NCBI RefSeq assembly: GCF_017569225.1
Contig: NZ_CP071868.1
Span: 1,798,001-1,862,000 of the forward strand
Direction of reading: 5' to 3'
Origin: Pengzhenrongella sicca
GTDB taxonomy: Bacteria; Actinomycetota; Actinomycetes; Actinomycetales; Cellulomonadaceae
DNA length: 64,000 nucleotides
The notes beneath the pieces are model-generated. The model did no database searches. It had not been told where the DNA came from and saw only the letters and a list, made by a program, of their open reading frames with translations. Positions 41,508 through 49,727 of the stretch are shown here, one piece after another. The translations under genes and the position numbers were made by a program. The stretch's first letter is position 1; the number at the start of each line of letters is the position of its first letter.

Positions 41508-42278
41508 CTACAAGTCGTAGTCGAACCGAAGCCGGATCTTGTCGCCCCGGAAGATGATCCGGGAGTACTCGAAGACCCGGCCCGTCCCGTCGGCGATGGT
41601 GTCCTCGAGCTGCAGCACGGGCTGGTGCGCACGCATCGCGAGCAGTCCCGCCTCCGCCGCCGTCGCCGACGACGCCTCGAGGTTCTCCTCGACCCGTTTC
41701 ATCTCGAGCCCGTAGTGCTTCTCCAGGACGACGCACAGCTGCTCGGCGCCCGTGTCGTGGGCATCGAGGCCCGGGGCCAGCGCCGCGGGGACGAACGAGT
41801 GGTGCAGGCTGATCGGCTCGTCCTGGACCGAGCGGAGCCGGTGGATCGCGTAGACCGCCTGGTTGGGGTCGAGCCGGAGCCGGTCGCGGACCGTGGACGC
41901 CGGTCTCTCGAGGCTCACGCCGAGCACCGTCGTGCGGGTCTCGTAGCCCATCGCCTCGAGCTGCTCGCGCACGCCCCGGTACGCGGGGGAGACCGCGCTG
42001 ATCTTGGTCGGGGCGAGGAAGGTGCCCTTGCCCGGCACGCGGAACAGCAGCCCGTCGTTCACGAGGGTCGTCAGGACCCCGCGGGCGGTCATCCGGCTCA
42101 GCCCGTACAGCTTGTTGAGCTCGTTCTCCGACGGCACGCGCTGGTTCGCCTGCCACTGCCCGGCCGCGATCTGCGCGCGCAGGATCTCCTCGAGCTGCGC
42201 GTAGAGCGGGACGGCCGAGTCGCGCTCGAGCGCCTCGACCGCCGGAACCGCCTCGTCGGACCTCACGCGTTTGCTCAT
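41508..42278 (-). CDS. GntR-family regulator (HutC/UTRA type)
   Basis: About 256 residues from ATG 42278 (ATG 42293 also possible). Winged helix: VPLYAQLEEILRAQIAAGQW, VPSENELNKLYGLSRMTARG and LLFRVPGKGTFL. The UTRA domain spans about 95-250, with AVYAIHRLRSVQDEPISLHH and LQLEDTIADGTGRVFEYSRI. It is downstream of the DhaK gene on the same strand (109-bp gap) and is the likely regulator of the DhaK/DhaL/HAD/aldolase operon. The usual ligands are sugar phosphates or related metabolites. Confidence 0.9.
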   Translation of the reverse strand: MSKRVRSDEAVPAVEALERDSAVPLYAQLEEILRAQIAAGQWQANQRVPSENELNKLYGLSRMTARGVLTTLVNDGLLFRVPGKGTFLAPTKISAVSPAYRGVREQLEAMGYETRTTVLGVSLERPASTVRDRLRLDPNQAVYAIHRLRSVQDEPISLHHSFVPAALAPGLDAHDTGAEQLCVVLEKHYGLEMKRVEENLEASSATAAEAGLLAMRAHQPVLQLEDTIADGTGRVFEYSRIIFRGDKIRLRFDYDL

Positions 42279-42386
42279 CCCCGTAGCCGGCACGAATCTG
42301 GTGGAGTCAGGGAAATTAGCAGAGTCGGGCGCATCGGCACGGACCCGGGCCGCCTCCTGACCCGGTCACCGCCTCTGCCCGACCCG

Positions 42387-43382
42387 CTAGAAGACCCGGT
42401 AGGCGACCTCCGCCGGGGCGGCGAGCAGCGCGTCGATCTCGTCGTCGAGCCGGACGAGGGTCAGCGACGCCCCGGCCATCTCGAGCGAGGTGCAGTACTC
42501 GCCGACGTAGCTGCGCGTGACCTCGATGCCCATCGCCGCGAGCTTCTCGTGCGCGCTGCCGTACAGCAGGTACAGCTCGCTGATCGGGGTGCCGCCCAGG
42601 CCGTTGATCATGAGCGCGACCTTGTCGCCCGCCGCGTAGGGCAGGTCGCCGACGACGGCGCTGAGCAGCTCGTCGACGATCTCGTCCGCGGAGGTGAGCT
42701 TCGCGCGCCGGCGGCCAGGCTCGCCGTGGATGCCGACGCCCATCTCGACCTCGTCGTCGCCGAGCTCGAACAGCGGGGAGCCCTTTGCCGGCGGCGTGCA
42801 CGCCGTCAGGGCGATGCCCATCGTCCGGGTCACGGAGTTGACCTTCTCGCCGACCCGGATCACCTCGTCGAGGTCCGCGCCGGCCTCGGCCGCCGCGCCG
42901 ACCGCCTTCATGACGAAGAAGTTGCCCGCGACGCCGCGCCGGCCGACGGTCCACGTCGAGTCCTCCACCGCGACGTCGTCGTTGATGAAGAGGGTCTTGA
43001 CGTTGATGCCGTCGGCCTCGCTGAGCTCCTGGGCCATGTCGAACGCCATCTTGTCGCCCGTGTAGTTGTTCACGAGGAGCAGCACGCCCTTGTCGGAGGC
43101 GAGCAGCTTGACCGTCTCGTACACGTAGTCCATGGGCGGCGCCGCGAAGACGTCCCCGGGACAGGCGCCGTCGAGCATGCCCTTGCCGACGGTCATCACG
43201 TGGGCGGGCTCGTGACCCGAGCCGGACCCCTGGATGATCGAGACCTTGTCCTGGCGCGGCGCGTCGGCCCGCATGATCAGGTTGTACGCGGGCACGTACC
43301 GCAGGGTGTCCGGGTTCGCCAGCGCGATGCCCTTGAGCATCTCGGGGACGTACTGCTTGGGGTCGTTCACGAACTTCTTCAC
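42387..43382 (-). CDS. dhaK: dihydroxyacetone kinase-type subunit DhaK
   Basis: A 331-residue ketose-binding subunit. GTG 43382 has GGAGG 5 bp upstream. The substrate-binding His is H219 in MGVGIHGEPGRRR, which forms a hemiaminal with the keto sugar in the family; other runs are IIQGSGSGHEPAHVMTVGKG and NNYTGDKMAFDMAQE. With DhaL upstream this forms a two-subunit kinase. Together with a class II aldolase and a HAD phosphatase in the operon, the substrate may be dihydroxyacetone or a C4 ketose such as erythrulose. Confidence 0.92.
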   Translation of the reverse strand: MKKFVNDPKQYVPEMLKGIALANPDTLRYVPAYNLIMRADAPRQDKVSIIQGSGSGHEPAHVMTVGKGMLDGACPGDVFAAPPMDYVYETVKLLASDKGVLLLVNNYTGDKMAFDMAQELSEADGINVKTLFINDDVAVEDSTWTVGRRGVAGNFFVMKAVGAAAEAGADLDEVIRVGEKVNSVTRTMGIALTACTPPAKGSPLFELGDDEVEMGVGIHGEPGRRRAKLTSADEIVDELLSAVVGDLPYAAGDKVALMINGLGGTPISELYLLYGSAHEKLAAMGIEVTRSYVGEYCTSLEMAGASLTLVRLDDEIDALLAAPAEVAYRVF

Positions 43383-43465
43383 GACTGCCTCCACGACGGT
43401 GTGTTGGGGACGGAACTGCGGGATCGAACTGCGGGACGGAAACTGCGGGGTCGAACGAGAAGGTT

Positions 43466-44119
43466 CTACGAGGCGCGCACCGCGGCCCGCTCGGGCCACC
43501 GGGCCGCGACCTGCTCGGCGAGGACGGCGACGGCGACCGCGCCGGCGTCGGGGGAGCCGATGCTGCGCTCGCCGGTGTAGCTCGCGCGGCCTCGGCGGGC
43601 CTGCAGCGCGCTCGTCGCGTCGGCGGCGCGGCGCGCGGTGGCGGCCGCGGCGTCGAAGATCTCCTGGGTGGGGGCGCCGCGCGCGACGAGCTCCTCGATC
43701 GCATCCGTCATCGGCACGAGCGCGTCGAGCAGCGTCTTCTCGCCGACCTCGGCGCCGCCGCGCGCCTTGATGCCGTCGATCGAGCTGCGCAGCAGGCCGA
43801 CGACGGCCGCGCCGTCGAGCACGTCCGCCTTCTTCGCGGCCATGGCCGCCCGCAGGAAGGCGGTGCCCCAGATCGGCCCGGAGGTCCCGCCGATCCGGGC
43901 GCTGATGATCATGGCGATCTTCTGCAGCAGCGTCCCGCTGTCGGCGCGGTCGAGGGTGTCCCACTGCTCGAGCACGATCTCGAACCCGCGCGCGAGCGAG
44001 TACCCGAAGTCGCCGTCGCCGACCACCGAGTCGAGGTCGCCGAAGTACTTCTCGTTGTCCACCACGGTCTGCGTGATGACGTGCGCCACGAAATCGACGT
44101 CGGCAACCTCAGCGGGCAT
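43466..44119 (-). CDS. dhaL: dihydroxyacetone kinase-type subunit DhaL
   Basis: A 217-residue ATP-binding subunit. The metal-binding aspartates D30, D35 and D37 are present in LDSVVGDGDFGYSLARG, but two residues differ from typical DhaL (GDxDHGxNM): Phe38 replaces His and Ser41 replaces Asn. The Gly-rich ISARIGGTSGPIWGTAFLRA segment and C-terminal GRASYTGERSIGSPDAGAVA are as in the family. ATG 44119 overlaps the HAD gene by 11 bp. The altered active-site edge may indicate a different nucleotide site geometry or substrate. Confidence 0.88.
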   Translation of the reverse strand: MPAEVADVDFVAHVITQTVVDNEKYFGDLDSVVGDGDFGYSLARGFEIVLEQWDTLDRADSGTLLQKIAMIISARIGGTSGPIWGTAFLRAAMAAKKADVLDGAAVVGLLRSSIDGIKARGGAEVGEKTLLDALVPMTDAIEELVARGAPTQEIFDAAAATARRAADATSALQARRGRASYTGERSIGSPDAGAVAVAVLAEQVAARWPERAAVRAS

Positions 44120-44960
44120 GGGGGTGACTCCTTGGTGGGGTGGGGACAGCCGATGGGGTCGGGCGCGTGGGCGGGGCCGGGCGTGGCCGGTCCAGGTGAA
44201 GCAGCCGGGCGAGGTCGGCCAGGGTCACCTCGGGACCGATGCCGAGGCGGTGCGGGTCGTCGATGACCTGCGCCTTCTCGTCCGGGTCGCCGAGGGAGCT
44301 GACGACGAGGGCGGCGCCGGTGAAGTCCTCGGCGACGGTGTAGGTGCTCACGGTCACGACGGTGGTCAGGCCCGCGGCCCGCGCGGCCCGGAGCCCGTTC
44401 GCGCTGTCCTCGACGACGACGACGTCGGCGGCCCGGGCGCCGATCCCGCCGAGCGTGAGGAGGTAGATGTCAGGAGCGGGCTTCTTGTGCGCGACGACGT
44501 CGCCCGCGAACACGGCGAAGTCGCGGGCCCGATCGGCGCCGACGACGTGCTCGAGCACGGCGCGCACGGCCGGCTCGGCCGACGTCGAGGCGACGGCGAG
44601 CGTCCAGCCGGCGTCGGCCGCCTCCTCGACGATCCGGGCGATCCCGGGCCGGGCGGGCATCGCGCCGGCGGCGACCTTGGCGGTGTACCTCGCCGTCTTG
44701 CGGCGGTGCCAGTCGGCGACCATCGCCGCCTGCTCGCCTGGGTCGGTGGGCAGGCCGGCCGCGGCGACGAGCTCCGGGGTGAGCAGGCTCGCCATCCGTT
44801 CCTTGCCGCCGCCGATCTGCACGTACCGGGCGTAGTCGGCGTCGGACCACCGCACGGGCAGGCCGACCTCGGCGAACGTCTCGTTGAAGGCGGGCAGGTG
44901 GCCGTACCGCTCGGTGTCGGCGAGCACGCCGTCGCAGTCGAAGATGAGCGCCGGGCTCAT
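44109..44960 (-). CDS. HAD-superfamily phosphatase (CbbY-like)
   Basis: A 283-residue hydrolase. Motif I is IFDCDGVLADTERYG (5-19); a helical cap follows, then the Ser/Thr in LAVASTSAEPAV (motif II), K in VVAHKKPAPDIYLL (motif III) and VVVEDSANGLRAARAAG (motif IV). The C-terminal 30 residues are a Pro/Arg tail. ATG 44960 overlaps the aldolase stop (ATGA). In this operon it would act on a sugar phosphate made by the kinase or used by the aldolase. Confidence 0.9.
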   Translation of the reverse strand: MSPALIFDCDGVLADTERYGHLPAFNETFAEVGLPVRWSDADYARYVQIGGGKERMASLLTPELVAAAGLPTDPGEQAAMVADWHRRKTARYTAKVAAGAMPARPGIARIVEEAADAGWTLAVASTSAEPAVRAVLEHVVGADRARDFAVFAGDVVAHKKPAPDIYLLTLGGIGARAADVVVVEDSANGLRAARAAGLTTVVTVSTYTVAEDFTGAALVVSSLGDPDEKAQVIDDPHRLGIGPEVTLADLARLLHLDRPRPAPPTRPTPSAVPTPPRSHPHAR

Positions 44961-45832
44961 CGCGCCACCGCCGCGGCGTCGGCCCGGCCCGCGGAGCCGA
45001 ACATCTCGAGGTGCTTCGCCGCCTCGGCCCGCACGGCCCGGCTGATGTCCGCGAACATCGACGGCGGGTCCCACTTGCCGCTCGCCTCGGCCCGGGCGAG
45101 GTGCTCCTGGGCGGAGTGCATGTAGGCGAGCTTCAGCCCGGTGGAGATGTTGATCTTGGCGACCCCGGCGTCGATGAAGGCCCGGAAGTCGGACTCGGCC
45201 AGGCCGGTCCCGCCGTGCAGCACGATCGGTCGCTCGCTCAGCTTCGCGAGCTCGCGGACGCGGTCGGGGAGCAGGACCGGGGCCTTGCGGTACTCGCCGT
45301 GCGCTGTGCCGAGCTGGGGCGCGAGCAGGTCGACGCCCGTGCGCTCGGCGACGTCGGCGAGCACCTCGACGGAGTAGCCGTGCAGGGACACGTCCGAGCC
45401 CACGCCGTCCTCGACCCCGATGATGTTCTCGATCTCGGACTCGACGTCGACGCCGGCGCCGTGCGCGAGCGCGACCACCTCGGCGGTCTCGGCCTCGGCC
45501 TGGGCAAGGTCCCGGTCCGACGCGTCGAAGAGCACCGACGACCAGCCGGCGGCGACGACGTCGGCGATCACCTGGCGGTCCGGGCAGTGGTCGAGGTGCA
45601 GCGCGACCGGGACGGGAGCGCCGGCGGCTGCCGCGCGGAACATCGCGGTGAGCAGGTCCACCCCGATCGAGCGGACGGTCTTGACCGAGACCTGGACGAT
45701 GACCGGGGACGAGAGCTCGGCGGCCGCGGCGACGACCGCGCGCAGGCTCAGGTCGTCCAGGATGTTGATGGCGGCGACGGCGTAGCCGTGCGCCTGGCCG
45801 TGCCGGGCGAGCTGCGCCGTCGACGCGATCAT
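44957..45832 (-). CDS. class II ketose-bisphosphate aldolase (GatY/KbaY-like)
   Basis: A 291-residue zinc-dependent aldolase. Active-site features: ALHLDHCPD (D81 as general acid, H82 as zinc ligand), VESEIENIIG, the zinc His in GTAHGEYR, IVLHGGTGL and the phosphate-binding KINISTGLK. Length and motifs match tagatose- or fructose-bisphosphate aldolases. First gene of the aldolase-HAD-dhaL-dhaK operon. It would join or split C3 units (dihydroxyacetone phosphate) made by the kinase; the precise ketose is not determined by sequence. Confidence 0.9.
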   Translation of the reverse strand: MIASTAQLARHGQAHGYAVAAINILDDLSLRAVVAAAAELSSPVIVQVSVKTVRSIGVDLLTAMFRAAAAGAPVPVALHLDHCPDRQVIADVVAAGWSSVLFDASDRDLAQAEAETAEVVALAHGAGVDVESEIENIIGVEDGVGSDVSLHGYSVEVLADVAERTGVDLLAPQLGTAHGEYRKAPVLLPDRVRELAKLSERPIVLHGGTGLAESDFRAFIDAGVAKINISTGLKLAYMHSAQEHLARAEASGKWDPPSMFADISRAVRAEAAKHLEMFGSAGRADAAAVAR

Positions 45833-45890
45833 GACCGTCTCCTCAGCGTTGAGAATCGGACCTGCACGTCCCGGCGTCGCTCGTGAGAGC

Positions 45891-45913
45891 TTGCGTATAC
45901 GGCTCTATACAAG
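45891..45913. promoter_or_regulatory. candidate GntR operator upstream of the aldolase operon
   Basis: TTGCGTATAC-GGCT-CTATACAAG, an imperfect dyad 59 bp upstream of the aldolase start. It has the GTATAC and TATACAA elements typical of HutC-group GntR operators, and it stands out as AT-richer DNA. The GntR gene at the end of the operon is the likely binder. Confidence 0.45.
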
Positions 45914-45966
45914 TCCTCCTCGGACAGTACGCAAATGCCGCATATGTGTCCAGAGCGCGCGCGGAC

Positions 45967-46392
45967 CTACCTCGTGCGCGCGGTCATCTCGACGTAGTGC
46001 GGGTTGTGCATCAGCCCGAGGACGTTCCCGAAGGGGTCGACGACGGCCGCCGTGACGAACCCCTCGGACCGGTCCATCGGCTCCTGGTAGGTGGTCGCCC
46101 CCATCGCCAGCACCCGTGCCAGCGTGCCGGGCAGGTCGTCCACGTGCCAGTACACGACCGCGCCCCCGGGCTCGGCCGGCGCTCCCGGCGGCGCGTAGCT
46201 CCGGTCGATGATGCCGAGCTCGTGCTCGTGGTCGCCGATGCGGAACTCCAGGTACGCGGGGGGAGCGGGCGCCGGCGGCATGCGGAAGTAGGGCTCGACG
46301 CCCAGCAGCTCGGCGTACCACCGTGCGGCGGCCGCGACGTCGGTCGCCCAGAAGCTGACGGTGGCCAGGCCCCGCAACGGTGTCGCGCTCAT
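45967..46392 (-). CDS. VOC-family (glyoxalase-like) protein
   Basis: A 141-residue protein with the two beta-alpha-beta-beta-beta modules of the vicinal oxygen chelate fold: LATVSFWATDVAAAARWYAE and VVYWHVDDLPGTLARVLAMG, with the closing metal-site strand AAVVDPFGNVLGLMHNPHY. Substrate unknown; stand-alone members include resistance and dioxygenase-like proteins. Monocistronic, divergent from the dehydrogenase gene across a 167-bp region that holds a tandem repeat. Confidence 0.88.
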   Translation of the reverse strand: MSATPLRGLATVSFWATDVAAAARWYAELLGVEPYFRMPPAPAPPAYLEFRIGDHEHELGIIDRSYAPPGAPAEPGGAVVYWHVDDLPGTLARVLAMGATTYQEPMDRSEGFVTAAVVDPFGNVLGLMHNPHYVEMTARTR

Positions 46393-46416
46393 GACTCGTT
46401 CCCCCTCAGGTCAGTT

Positions 46417-46466
46417 CACAGATCGACGGTGCACAGATCGACGGTGCACAGCTCGACGGTGCACAG
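46417..46466. repeat. 15-bp tandem repeat
   Basis: Three copies of CACAGATCGACGGTG (third has one change, CACAGCTCGACGGTG) and a fourth partial copy, located between divergent genes. It may affect the promoters on either side or simply be a slippage product. Confidence 0.85.
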
Positions 46467-46559
46467 CCGCCCCACCCACGCTAGGACCGCTCGCCCGGCG
46501 GCGCGCGGCAGGCGGCGCACGCAACACTCACGACACACGCCCCCCGTACGGTCACCCGC

Positions 46560-47648
46560 ATGGACGTAGCGGTGCTGGGCGCGACGGGCGACGTCGGCCG
46601 ACAGGTGTGCACGCAGCTCATCGAGCGGCGGGTGCTGCCGACGTCGTCGCGCCTGCAGCTGGTCGGGCGCCCGGGCGGGGCGTCGGAGCGCGCGACCTAC
46701 GGCCTGCGCGCCGACCTCGTCGACGCGTACGACGAGCACGCCCCGCTCATCGACGTCGCGCTCTCGCCGCGCGACGTGGTGGCCGACGTCGTCGTCATGG
46801 CGGCCGGGCGGACCGCGCCCGCGACCGCGGGCGGGTCGACCGACCGGGCGCAGCTCGCGGCCGACAACTACGCCGTCTTCGAGTCGTACGCGCGGGCGCT
46901 CGCCGAGCACGGGTCGGGGCACGAGGTCGTCGTCGTGGTGTCGAACCCGGTCGAGCTCGGGGTCGCGGTGCTGGCGAACGCGCTCGGGCGGCACCGGGTC
47001 ATCGGGATGGGCGCGTGGCTGGACACGCTCCGGTTCCGCAGCGAGATTGCGGTGTCGCTCGGGCTCCGGCGCCATCGCATCGGCGGGTTCGTCGTCGGCC
47101 AGCACGGCGCGGACCTCGTGCCGCTGTGGTCGACCGTGCGGATCAGCGGGCTGGACCTCGCCGAGCGGCGCGACGCGGTCGAGGGGCTGCGGCGCGGTCG
47201 CTCGTTCGAGACGTTCGGCGCCGAGATCGCCGACGCGCAGCGCCGCCTGCTCGCGCTGGCCGCCGACGACATCGGGGCCGCCTTCGACCTCATCGACACC
47301 TGGCCGCCGGACCTGCGGGTCGTCGCGCGCCCGTGGATGACGCACCAGAGCGGCGCCAAGACCGCGACCGCGACGGCGAGCGCGACCGTCGACCTGGTCG
47401 ACACCCTGCTCGACGGCCGCGAGATCGTCGTCGCCGGCCAGGTCGTGCTCGACGGCGAGGCGACCGTCGGCGGGCGCCCGCTCGCCGGCGTGCTCGGCGC
47501 GCCGGTCGTGCTCGGACCCGAGGGTTGGACCCGGGTGCTGCTCGACGAGCCTGCGCCCGACGAGGCCGCGCGCGTGCTGCGCTGCCGCGACCGGATCGAC
47601 GAGATGCTCGTGCCGTGGGGTCTCGGCCGGGCGGGAGTCGCGACGTGA
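46560..47648 (+). CDS. malate/lactate dehydrogenase-like NAD-dependent enzyme
   Basis: A 362-residue Rossmann-fold dehydrogenase. The NAD site is VAVLGATGDVGRQV (3-16). The catalytic His lies in VVGQHGADLVPLWS, equivalent to GEHGDS-VPLWS of LDH/MDH; MAAGRTAPATAG takes the place of the mobile loop. It is about 40 residues longer than usual, mainly in the C-terminal third (VVLDGEATVGGRPLAGVLGA). The 2-hydroxy acid it uses cannot be assigned. It overlaps the ACT gene downstream (GTGA), an unusual partner for this family. Confidence 0.82.
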   Translation: MDVAVLGATGDVGRQVCTQLIERRVLPTSSRLQLVGRPGGASERATYGLRADLVDAYDEHAPLIDVALSPRDVVADVVVMAAGRTAPATAGGSTDRAQLAADNYAVFESYARALAEHGSGHEVVVVVSNPVELGVAVLANALGRHRVIGMGAWLDTLRFRSEIAVSLGLRRHRIGGFVVGQHGADLVPLWSTVRISGLDLAERRDAVEGLRRGRSFETFGAEIADAQRRLLALAADDIGAAFDLIDTWPPDLRVVARPWMTHQSGAKTATATASATVDLVDTLLDGREIVVAGQVVLDGEATVGGRPLAGVLGAPVVLGPEGWTRVLLDEPAPDEAARVLRCRDRIDEMLVPWGLGRAGVAT

Positions 47649-48100
47649 GGACGGGAGAGAGCTGGGTCGTGCTCGTGCGCGGCGCCGACCGGCCCGGCAC
47701 GCTCACCGCGCTGACCGGCGTGTTCTCGACGCGCGGGGTGAGCTTCGAGTCCCTCACGACGGGCGCCGTCGACGGCGACGTCGGCACGATCGCGGTCACG
47801 TTCCGCGCCACCCCGCGGCGCCAGCAGCTGCTTGTGCGGACGGTCGAGCGGCTGTCGGTGATCCATTCGGTCCGGGTGCGCGCCGCCGACGACCCCGCGG
47901 TCCGCGCCGCGGGCGTCGTCCGGATGCCCGACGGCGTCGCGTTCGCCCCGCCGGCCGCGGCGGACGTCCGGTGGTCGGGCGACGCGTCCGCGGGTCAGCA
48001 CGTGCTGGTCGAGGGCTCGCTCGCCGACGTCACGACGGTGATCGCCCACGCGCGTGCGCAGGGCGCGGCGATCACGGCGACGGTCATCGTCGACGTGTGA
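47645..48100 (+). CDS. ACT-domain protein (acetolactate synthase small subunit-like)
   Basis: A 151-residue protein from GTG 47645, overlapping the dehydrogenase stop. The N-terminal ACT domain is SWVVLVRGADRPGTLTALTG and VFSTRGVSFESLTTGAVDGD; the C-terminal half looks like a second, more diverged ACT-like unit ending ARAQGAAITATVIVDV. It resembles IlvH-type regulatory subunits, but no acetolactate synthase large subunit is present. Regulation of the coupled dehydrogenase by an amino acid is a reasonable guess. Confidence 0.75.
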   Translation: MRTGESWVVLVRGADRPGTLTALTGVFSTRGVSFESLTTGAVDGDVGTIAVTFRATPRRQQLLVRTVERLSVIHSVRVRAADDPAVRAAGVVRMPDGVAFAPPAAADVRWSGDASAGQHVLVEGSLADVTTVIAHARAQGAAITATVIVDV

Positions 48101-48129
48101 CGGGAGTTCGCGACTGTGCGATCAGGCAG

Positions 48130-48684
48130 CTAGAACGTCAGGTGCAGAGTGCTGCCCTGCCGAACGAGCGTGCCGGCGGCCGGATCCTGCGACTTCACGG
48201 TCGCCCCAGCGGCAGGTGGCGGATCGGGCAGCTTCAGGGCCACCGAAGATCCGCTGATGATCACCTGTGCCTCCTGCAGGGTCTTGCCCACCACGTCCGG
48301 GGCCGAGACGCCTCCGCCCGTCGCAGTGAGAAGGTCGCGACGCGCCTCTGTCGCGCTGCTCGAGGCGAAGTAAAAGGCGACCACGCCGGAGCTCAAAGAA
48401 ATCACCCCGCCGACCAGAAGATTGCGGGTGTCGGTATCCTTGAACGAAAGGGAAGCGGCCGCGAGAATCAGCACCGTTCCGACCAGCAGCACGGCCAGGA
48501 CCGGCCGAGTCATGCCGGCCTCGGCACCGGCGTCGGCCTTGGACTGCATGATGAAGCGATGGGCCAGCACGCTGAGGAGCCCGAGGAGCACGAGGAGTCC
48601 CACGGCCCCGAGGATCAGATTCGATCGGAGGGGATCGGTGACTGCTGGTGCGTAATTCAACGCGTTCGGCAGGACATGCGACAT
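48130..48684 (-). CDS. PASTA-domain membrane protein
   Basis: A 184-residue protein. Three N-terminal membrane segments (NLILGAVGLLVLLGLLSVLA, MTRPVLAVLLVGTVLILAAA and LLVGGVISLSSGVVAFYFAS) are followed by one PASTA domain (VSAPDVVGKTLQEAQVIISG to LVRQGSTLHLTF). PASTA repeats bind peptidoglycan fragments in Stk kinases; a single PASTA with no kinase is unusual. It faces the ACT gene convergently. Function unknown. Confidence 0.8.
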   Translation of the reverse strand: MSHVLPNALNYAPAVTDPLRSNLILGAVGLLVLLGLLSVLAHRFIMQSKADAGAEAGMTRPVLAVLLVGTVLILAAASLSFKDTDTRNLLVGGVISLSSGVVAFYFASSSATEARRDLLTATGGGVSAPDVVGKTLQEAQVIISGSSVALKLPDPPPAAGATVKSQDPAAGTLVRQGSTLHLTF

Positions 48685-48851
48685 GGTCGGTCACTTTTCC
48701 TTCGATAGTCACACCTTTGTGGCCTATCACCTCAGGACGCGCTTTCACCCTGGCCCTGCGTGCGTCCGCACGCAATAGCCCGATAGTGGCAATTGCGGGC
48801 TCCCCGGCGGGGCGTGCGCGTGGCCGGGGTCGCGGTGCCTAGGCTGGTCCG

Positions 48852-49193
48852 GTGGTGGTTAACCGAAGTCGCAGCGCGCGGGCCGCCCGCAAGCGCAAGC
48901 GCCGGATGGACGGCGTCGATCACGACCTCACGGACGAGCAGTGGGCCGCGCTCAAGGCGGCGTGGGGCGGGTGCGCGTACTGCGGCGCGGTCGGGAAGCC
49001 GCTGCAGCGCGACTGCGTGCTGCCGATCTCCCGGGGCGGGCGGTACACGCTTGAGAACGTCGCGCCGGCCTGCGGCTCGTGCAACGCGAGCAAGTGCAAC
49101 GCCGAGGTCACCGGCTGGCTGCGGCGCAAGCGGCTCGACGAGGGCGCCTTCCTGCTGCGCCACCTCGAGATCCGGGCGTCGTTCGCGAGCTGA
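48852..49193 (+). CDS. small HNH-nuclease-like protein with altered HNH motif
   Basis: A 113-residue protein starting at GTG 48852 (ATG 48906 possible). It has a basic N-terminus (RKRKRRMDGVDHDLTDEQW), a zinc-binding CAYC and a second CGSCNASK. Between them the catalytic strand reads RDCVLPISRGGRYTLENVAP. In active HNH nucleases this is D-H-V-x-P-L; here the first His is Cys, while Asn and the C-x-x-C pairs remain. Such proteins are frequent in actinobacteria. Nuclease activity is therefore uncertain. Confidence 0.8.
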   Translation: MVVNRSRSARAARKRKRRMDGVDHDLTDEQWAALKAAWGGCAYCGAVGKPLQRDCVLPISRGGRYTLENVAPACGSCNASKCNAEVTGWLRRKRLDEGAFLLRHLEIRASFAS

Positions 49194-49264
49194 GTGCTGT
49201 GCCGGGGTGCGTGGATCGCGCTTGTTCGCTCGCCTTTGGGGCGCGCCGGTGCCAGGATGGCGCC

Positions 49265-49717
49265 GTGCGACACAACGGGGCGAATCGGACAGTGTGGGTG
49301 CTCGGCTGCGTCGTCGCGGTGTGCGTCGCCGCGTGCTCGGGGGCGGATCCCGACGGCGACTCGTCCTCCGCCGCGGCCGTCGAGACCCCGGCCGAGGCCG
49401 AGACCGAGACCAGCGCTGAGACCGAGACCGAGGCCAGCGCCGCGGCCCCCGACGACGACGTCGCTCCGGCCGAGGGCTCGGAGGTGTCGGCCGCCGCGCT
49501 GTGCGAGTACCTCACCGGCGAGCTGCCCGACCTGCGTGCGATCGGCTCGGAGGTCGGCGTCATGGCGAACCTGACCGTGAACCTCTACACCTGGTACGAG
49601 TCGCAGGGCGCCGTCCCGAGCGGGACCGAGCTCGACGAGATGACGCAGGCCGAGTGCCCGGACGTCGGCGCGGAGGCGCTCACGCTCGCCGGGCTCGAGA
49701 GCTTCACGGCGCTCTAG
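49265..49717 (+). CDS. putative lipoprotein of unknown function
   Basis: A 150-residue protein from GTG 49265. The N-terminus is a lipoprotein signal: RTVWVLGCVVAVCVAACSG, with a lipobox VAAC near residue 23. A Glu/Ala/Thr-rich, likely unstructured stretch (residues 35-75) follows, then a compact domain with two Cys (ALCEYLTGELPDLR, TQAECPDVGAEALT) that could form a disulfide. No family recognised. Expected to be anchored to the outer face of the membrane. Confidence 0.75.
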   Translation: MRHNGANRTVWVLGCVVAVCVAACSGADPDGDSSSAAAVETPAEAETETSAETETEASAAAPDDDVAPAEGSEVSAAALCEYLTGELPDLRAIGSEVGVMANLTVNLYTWYESQGAVPSGTELDEMTQAECPDVGAEALTLAGLESFTAL

Positions 49718-49727
49718 CGGGCCGGCG

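Noticed and set aside
46417-46466. 15-bp direct repeats as a possible CRISPR or origin iteron array
   Set aside because: Repeats abut with no spacers, only three copies, no cas or replication genes nearby.
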